33,752 nucleotides of DNA from Sterolibacteriaceae bacterium (lineage in GTDB: Bacteria > Pseudomonadota > Gammaproteobacteria > Burkholderiales > Rhodocyclaceae): the NCBI GenBank assembly GCA_025360425.1, contig JANYCD010000002.1, forward strand, positions 1 to 33,752, written 5' to 3'. Position 1 is the first letter of the stretch; the number at the start of each line of letters is the position of its first letter. This document shows positions 27,771 through 33,752 of this stretch, piece by piece. Under the pieces are notes generated by a model that saw only the letters and a program-made list of their open reading frames with translations, had not been told where the DNA came from and made no database searches. Both the position numbers and the translations under genes were made by a program.

Positions 27771-29666
27771 ATGCTTTTCCCTACCCGTTTTGACGTTATT
27801 GTGATCGGTGGCGGTCATGCCGGCACAGAGGCGGCCTTGTCCTCAGCAAGATCAGGTGCGAATACGCTCCTGTTGACGCACAATATTGAAACGCTCGGCC
27901 AAATGTCTTGCAATCCATCAATTGGGGGCATTGGCAAAGGCCATCTAGTCAAGGAAATTGATGCTCTTGGCGGCGCGATGGCTGCGGCGACGGATGAAGC
28001 TGGCATTCAGTTCCGTATTCTCAATGCATCCAAGGGACCAGCGGTGCGCGCCACCCGCGCCCAGGCAGATCGCTTGTTGTATAAACAGGCGATTCGCGGC
28101 CGGCTTGAAAATCAGCCCAATCTCACCCTGTTCCAGCAGGCTGTCGACGACATCACGGTGGTTGGTGACCAGGTGACCGGCGTGACTACGCAGCTTGGCA
28201 TCCATTTTGAAGCAATGGCGGTGGTATTGACCGCGGGCACTTTCCTCAACGGATTGGTGCATGTAGGGTTGGAAAACTTCAGGGCAGGACGTTTTGGTGA
28301 CCCAGCCGCGATCTCGTTGGCTGAACGTCTGCGTGATATGAAGTTGCCGGTAGGCCGGCTCAAAACCGGCACCCCGCCGCGTCTCGATGGCCGCACCATC
28401 GATTACTCAGTGCTGCAAATCCAGCCCGGCGACGATCCGGTGCCGGTGTTTTCCTTCCTCGGCCGCACTGAACAACATCCGCGTCAGGTGCCATGCTGGA
28501 TTACCCATACCAATCTGCACACCCACGAGATTATTCGTTCCGGTCTCGATCGATCACCGATGTTTACCGGGGTCATCGAAGGAGTAGGGCCGCGCTATTG
28601 TCCTTCCATCGAAGACAAGATCCACCGCTTCGCAGACAAGGATAGCCATCAGATCTTCCTCGAGCCGGAAGGACTCCACACGCATGAAATCTATCCACAA
28701 GGGGTTTCCACCAGCTTGCCATTTGATGTTCAGTTGGCGATGGTGCGCAGTCTCAAGGGCCTCGAAAATGTCCATATCCTGCGCCCCGGCTACGCAATTG
28801 AATACGATTATTTCGATCCTTGCCATCTCAAAGCCTCGCTGGAAACCAAAGCCATTGCGGGCTTGTTCTTCGCCGGCCAGATCAACGGTACGACAGGTTA
28901 TGAGGAGGCGGCGGCCCAGGGCCTGTTGGCAGGAGTCAATGCCGCCCGTCGCGTCAAGGGACAGGAAGGATGGTGTCCGCGCCGCGACCAGGCCTATCTG
29001 GGCGTGCTGGTAGACGACTTGATTACCCGCGGCGTTTCCGAGCCATACCGGATGTTCACCAGCCGTGCCGAATATCGTCTCTCATTGCGCGAGGACAATG
29101 CTGACCAGCGTTTAACTGAAGTTGGTCGCGCGCTAGGTCTGGTGGACGACGTACGTTGGGAAACTTTCAGCCGCAAGCGTGAAGTGATCGCTCGTGAAGT
29201 TGAACGACTCAAGTGCACCTGGGTGAATCCTCGCCTGATGCCGGAGTCAGAGGCCGTTCGCGTGCTGGGCCAGTCGATGGAGCGTGAATATCGACTATTC
29301 GATCTGCTGCGTCGCCCTGGAGTGACCTATCCAGTATTGATGACTCTTCCTGGAGCCGGTAACGGAATAGGTGAATTACAAGCCGTTGCACAATTGGAAA
29401 TTCTGGCCAAGTACCAAGGCTATATCGACCGCCAACAGGAAGAAGTGGAGAAGACGCTCGCCAATGAAAACATGGTCCTGCCGATGGACCTGAATTATTG
29501 TGAAGTCAGAGGTCTTTCGATTGAGGTGCAACAGAAGCTCAATCAACATCGTCCCGAAACTCTGGGGCAGGCGTCGCGCGTTCAGGGCGTGACACCGGCG
29601 GCAATCTCATTATTGCAGGTCCATCTCAAACGACGCACTTTGGCAACGCAGGATCGAGCAGCGTGA
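27771..29666 (+). CDS. mnmG: tRNA uridine-5-carboxymethylaminomethyl modification enzyme MnmG
   Basis: FAD enzyme of 631 residues (GidA), partner of MnmE. The dinucleotide fold [11 protein letters not shown] is at 12-22. Cys47 (MSCNPSIGG) and Cys277 (RYCPSIEDK) match the two functional cysteines of the E. coli enzyme at identical numbers. The C-terminal region with GYEEAAAQG and [16 protein letters not shown] is typical. The stop overlaps the rsmG start (GTGA). Confidence 0.98.
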   Translation: MLFPTRFDVIVIGGGHAGTEAALSSARSGANTLLLTHNIETLGQMSCNPSIGGIGKGHLVKEIDALGGAMAAATDEAGIQFRILNASKGPAVRATRAQADRLLYKQAIRGRLENQPNLTLFQQAVDDITVVGDQVTGVTTQLGIHFEAMAVVLTAGTFLNGLVHVGLENFRAGRFGDPAAISLAERLRDMKLPVGRLKTGTPPRLDGRTIDYSVLQIQPGDDPVPVFSFLGRTEQHPRQVPCWITHTNLHTHEIIRSGLDRSPMFTGVIEGVGPRYCPSIEDKIHRFADKDSHQIFLEPEGLHTHEIYPQGVSTSLPFDVQLAMVRSLKGLENVHILRPGYAIEYDYFDPCHLKASLETKAIAGLFFAGQINGTTGYEEAAAQGLLAGVNAARRVKGQEGWCPRRDQAYLGVLVDDLITRGVSEPYRMFTSRAEYRLSLREDNADQRLTEVGRALGLVDDVRWETFSRKREVIAREVERLKCTWVNPRLMPESEAVRVLGQSMEREYRLFDLLRRPGVTYPVLMTLPGAGNGIGELQAVAQLEILAKYQGYIDRQQEEVEKTLANENMVLPMDLNYCEVRGLSIEVQQKLNQHRPETLGQASRVQGVTPAAISLLQVHLKRRTLATQDRAA

Positions 29667-30289
29667 ATTTGCCGCAGGAATTGCATCTGGGCATCGATGC
29701 CTTGGGGTTGGTATTGCCAGAAGGTGCGGAAACGAAACTGCTCGAATATCTGGCGTTGCTGTCGAAATGGAATCGCACCTACAATCTGACCGCGGTGCAC
29801 GACGAAGGGGAAATGGTGTTCCATCACCTGCTCGATTCCCTTGCAGTCCTCCCCCATCTTGGCGATACCGAGACCATGGCCGATATCGGCAGTGGCGCCG
29901 GTCTCCCGGGTTTGGTGTTGGCGATTGCCAAGCCTGACTTGAAAGTTACCTCAGTTGAAGCGAATCAGAAGAAAGCAGCTTTTCAACAGCAAGCAAAAAT
30001 AGATTTTCAGCTTGAAAATGTAAGTATTCACTGTGGCCGTGTGGAGCTATATCGAGGCTACGTACCGTTCTCTAGCGTTATATCCAGAGCATTTTCAAGC
30101 TTGACGAAATTCATACATCTGGCTGGAGAGATGGTGCGACCGGGCGGGCGTTTGCTCGCGATGAAAGGGCAATTTCCGGAAGAGGAAATTGCGAATCTCC
30201 CTGTCGGCTGGAAAGTTGCCGAAGCGATTCGTCTTGATGTGCCAGGCCTTTTCGCCGAAAGACATTTGATTGTGTTGAAAAGAGGTTAG
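29663..30289 (+). CDS. rsmG: 16S rRNA m7G527 methyltransferase RsmG
   Basis: SAM-dependent methyltransferase of 208 residues (GidB) that methylates G527 of 16S rRNA. The SAM motif [10 protein letters not shown] is at 74-83, with [10 protein letters not shown] and HHLLDSL before it. The GTG start at 29663 overlaps the mnmG stop by three bases. parA starts two bases after it, so the run from mnmG to parA is tightly packed. Confidence 0.97.
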   Translation: MNLPQELHLGIDALGLVLPEGAETKLLEYLALLSKWNRTYNLTAVHDEGEMVFHHLLDSLAVLPHLGDTETMADIGSGAGLPGLVLAIAKPDLKVTSVEANQKKAAFQQQAKIDFQLENVSIHCGRVELYRGYVPFSSVISRAFSSLTKFIHLAGEMVRPGGRLLAMKGQFPEEEIANLPVGWKVAEAIRLDVPGLFAERHLIVLKRG

Positions 30290-30291
30290 AC

Positions 30292-31059
30292 GTGCATATT
30301 TTTGCCATTGCGAACCAGAAGGGAGGCGTGGGTAAAACTACCACGAGTGTCAATCTTGCCGCCGCGCTTGCCATTCAGGGTCAGCGTACTTTGCTGGTTG
30401 ATCTCGATCCACAAGGTAACGCAACCATGGGCAGCGGGGTCGATAAACGGGCGCTTACGACCTCGATCTATCAGGTGCTATTGGGACTGGCGACGCTCGC
30501 CGAGGCACGTGTTGCTTCGCCGTCGGGGAAATTTGATGTACTGCCGGCCAATCGGGATCTTGCCGGTGCCGAGGTGGAGCTGGTCGATATCGACCAGCGA
30601 GAGACGCGCTTGAAAGAAGCGCTGGATCGACACAGCGAAGACTACGACTTCGTCTTGATTGATTGTCCGCCCTCTCTATCCATGTTGACTTTGAACGGTC
30701 TGTGCGCCGCCCATGGTGTAATTATTCCGATGCAGTGCGAGTACTACGCGCTCGAAGGTTTGTCGGATCTTGTTAACACTATCAAGAAAGTGCATGCCAA
30801 TCTCAACCGCGATTTGAAAGTCATCGGTTTGTTGCGCGTCATGTTTGATCCGCGCAGTACGCTGTCCAATCAAGTATCGGCCCAGCTTGAACAACATTTC
30901 GGCGACAAGGTGTTTAAAACAATGGTGCCACGTAATGTGCGGCTGGCCGAAGCACCGAGTTACGGGGTGCCGGGCGTATTGTTCGACAGGGCATCAAAGG
31001 GTGCCCAAGCCTATCTGACCTTCGCCGAGGAAATGATCCAACGTGTCAAGACACTTTAG
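30292..31059 (+). CDS. parA: Chromosome partitioning ATPase ParA
   Basis: Deviant-Walker ATPase of 255 residues. KGGVGKTT (10-17) carries both signature lysines (Lys10, Lys15), followed by DLDPQGNATMG and LIDCPPSLS. It moves ParB-parS complexes apart after replication. The GTG start has AGAGG upstream. It is followed by parB after 36 bases. Confidence 0.97.
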   Translation: MHIFAIANQKGGVGKTTTSVNLAAALAIQGQRTLLVDLDPQGNATMGSGVDKRALTTSIYQVLLGLATLAEARVASPSGKFDVLPANRDLAGAEVELVDIDQRETRLKEALDRHSEDYDFVLIDCPPSLSMLTLNGLCAAHGVIIPMQCEYYALEGLSDLVNTIKKVHANLNRDLKVIGLLRVMFDPRSTLSNQVSAQLEQHFGDKVFKTMVPRNVRLAEAPSYGVPGVLFDRASKGAQAYLTFAEEMIQRVKTL

Positions 31060-31095
31060 CATCATAAATTCAAGAACTGGTACCAGGAAAATCTG

Positions 31096-31941
31096 ATGAA
31101 TCCTCCAAAAATGAAAGGCCTCGGCCGCGGACTTGATGCCCTGTTGGCCGCCAATAACACACCCGAGAGTCATCGCCAGGAAACCTTGGCTGTTGGAGCG
31201 TTGCAGCCCGGCAAGTACCAGCCGCGAACGCGAATGGATCCGGGATCGCTGGAGGAACTGGCGGCATCCATCAAGGCACAAGGTTTGATACAGCCGATCT
31301 CGGTTCGTCCTGTTGGTGCCGCACGCTACGAAATTATTGCCGGTGAACGTCGCTGGCGTGCCGCACAGATTGCGGGCCTCCATGAGGTGCCGGTACTGAT
31401 TCGCGACATTCCGGACGACGCGGCGCTGGCCATGTCGCTGATCGAAAACATTCAACGTGAAGATCTCAATCCGCTTGAAGAAGCAGCTGGTATCCAGCGG
31501 CTTATTGACGAATTTGGCATGACCCATCAACAGGCGGCTGATGCCGTGGGTCGCTCACGTCCCGCAGCCTCAAATCTGCTGCGGTTGTTGAATCTGGCCA
31601 AACCAGCGCAGGACATGCTGATGGCCGGCGATATCGAAATGGGCCATGCCAGGGCGCTACTGCCGCTGCATAAATCGGATCAAGGACGTGTTGCCGCAGC
31701 GGTGGTCGAGAAAGGTTGTTCTGTCAGGGAAACGGAACGCATGGTCGCACGTGAACTTAATCCTTCCGTCACAAAAGCAATGGCGAAGGACAGAGATCTC
31801 GCCAGACTGGAAGATGAATTGTCGGACAACCTGGGCGCCACCGTCAAAATTGCCGCCAATCGAAAGGGTGTTGGCAGCTTGACGATCCGGTTTTCGAGTC
31901 TTGACCAGCTGGATGGAATTCTCGGCCGGATCAAAAAATAG
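31096..31941 (+). CDS. parB: Chromosome partitioning protein ParB
   Basis: ParB CTPase and parS-binding protein of 281 residues. The N-terminal MKGLGRGLDALL is followed by the CTP-binding core GERRWRA (83-89) and ENIQREDLNPLEEA (117-130), then the helix-turn-helix with TQQ-like HQQAADAVGRSRPAASN and a C-terminal dimer domain. Its targets are the two parS sites at 27652 and 27688. Confidence 0.97.
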   Translation: MNPPKMKGLGRGLDALLAANNTPESHRQETLAVGALQPGKYQPRTRMDPGSLEELAASIKAQGLIQPISVRPVGAARYEIIAGERRWRAAQIAGLHEVPVLIRDIPDDAALAMSLIENIQREDLNPLEEAAGIQRLIDEFGMTHQQAADAVGRSRPAASNLLRLLNLAKPAQDMLMAGDIEMGHARALLPLHKSDQGRVAAAVVEKGCSVRETERMVARELNPSVTKAMAKDRDLARLEDELSDNLGATVKIAANRKGVGSLTIRFSSLDQLDGILGRIKK

Positions 31942-31997
31942 GTATTGCTACAAGGCTGTTATGTTTATCGCCTTCAGGGTTTGTTCGGTACATTCCA

Positions 31998-32027
31998 TTG
32001 ACTGGAATCCGCAAGATTTGCTAAACT
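31998..32027 (+). promoter_or_regulatory. Possible sigma70 promoter of the atp operon
   Basis: TTGACT (31998-32003), an 18-base spacer and TAAACT (32022-32027), about 55-60 bases before atpI, in the 141-base gap after parB. Confidence 0.45.
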
Positions 32028-32082
32028 TCGCGCTTCGTAAAATTCAGGCGGCGCAGTTTGTGGCCGTCTTCTGATTGGGTAC

Positions 32083-33310
<1,228 letters not shown>

Positions 33311-33323
33311 TTTTTTATCTTAA

Positions 33324-33646
<323 letters not shown>

Positions 33647-33660
33647 GCTAGGAAATAGCC

Positions 33661-33752
33661 ATGAACATAAATGTAACCATGTTCTCGCAGGCGATCGCCT
33701 TCGCGATCTTCATCTGGTTTACGGTGAAGTTCGTTTGGCCGCCTCTGTTGAC
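33661..33752 (+). CDS. atpF: ATP synthase Fo subunit b, N-terminal part (runs off the window)
   Basis: The first 30 codons are visible: [17 protein letters not shown], then [13 protein letters not shown]. This is the membrane anchor of the b subunit stalk. AGGAAA lies upstream of the ATG. It directly follows atpE, as in the standard order. Confidence 0.95.
   Translation, partial: MNINVTMFSQAIAFAIFIWFTVKFVWPPLL

Overview
The window joins two unlike regions of what looks like a betaproteobacterial chromosome. The right half (about 18.4-33.75 kb) is the classic origin neighbourhood: gyrB, dnaN and dnaA point left, and rpmH, rnpA, yidD, yidC, mnmE, mnmG, rsmG, parA, parB, atpI, atpB, atpE and the start of atpF point right. 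Two perfect parS sites lie in front of mnmG. The gene order and protein sequences suggest Betaproteobacteria; I cannot fix the genus.

The left half (1-16.8 kb) is a catabolic island. A leftward outer-membrane-type DUF1302 protein (cut by the window edge) and an acyl-CoA dehydrogenase are followed by a rightward acyl-CoA synthetase, then a rightward operon of cytochrome P450, a 6-oxocamphor-hydrolase-like crotonase, a P450-type ferredoxin and an SDR. A ten-gene leftward operon reads from MaoC (16035) through a thiolase fold without the nucleophilic cysteine, a DUF35 protein, a second acyl-CoA ligase, an SCP2-type thiolase, an atypical crotonase, an amidohydrolase-fold protein, a DUF59 protein and a class III CoA-transferase to an SDR (6951). 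A TetR regulator lies just upstream of this operon.

The best integrated reading, which is inference, is degradation of a hydrophobic cyclic or bicyclic ketone or terpenoid-like compound. The P450 and ferredoxin hydroxylate it and the SDR oxidises the alcohol to give a cyclic beta-diketone. The CamK-like enzyme opens the ring hydrolytically, and the acid is activated to a CoA ester and shortened by dehydrogenation, hydration, a retro-aldol step (MaoC, Cys-less thiolase and DUF35) and thiolysis. A related five-fold motif, AACAA-N4-T-N-GTT, occurs in each of five non-coding regions of the island. At three of them it sits directly on or after a sigma70-like promoter, so the island looks like one TetR-controlled regulon.

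Between the halves lies a decayed CDC48-type AAA ATPase. Its N-terminal part is missing and a one-base frameshift breaks its second Walker A motif. I found no tRNA, rRNA, CRISPR array or insertion sequence. No stretch longer than about 300 bases lacks a gene.
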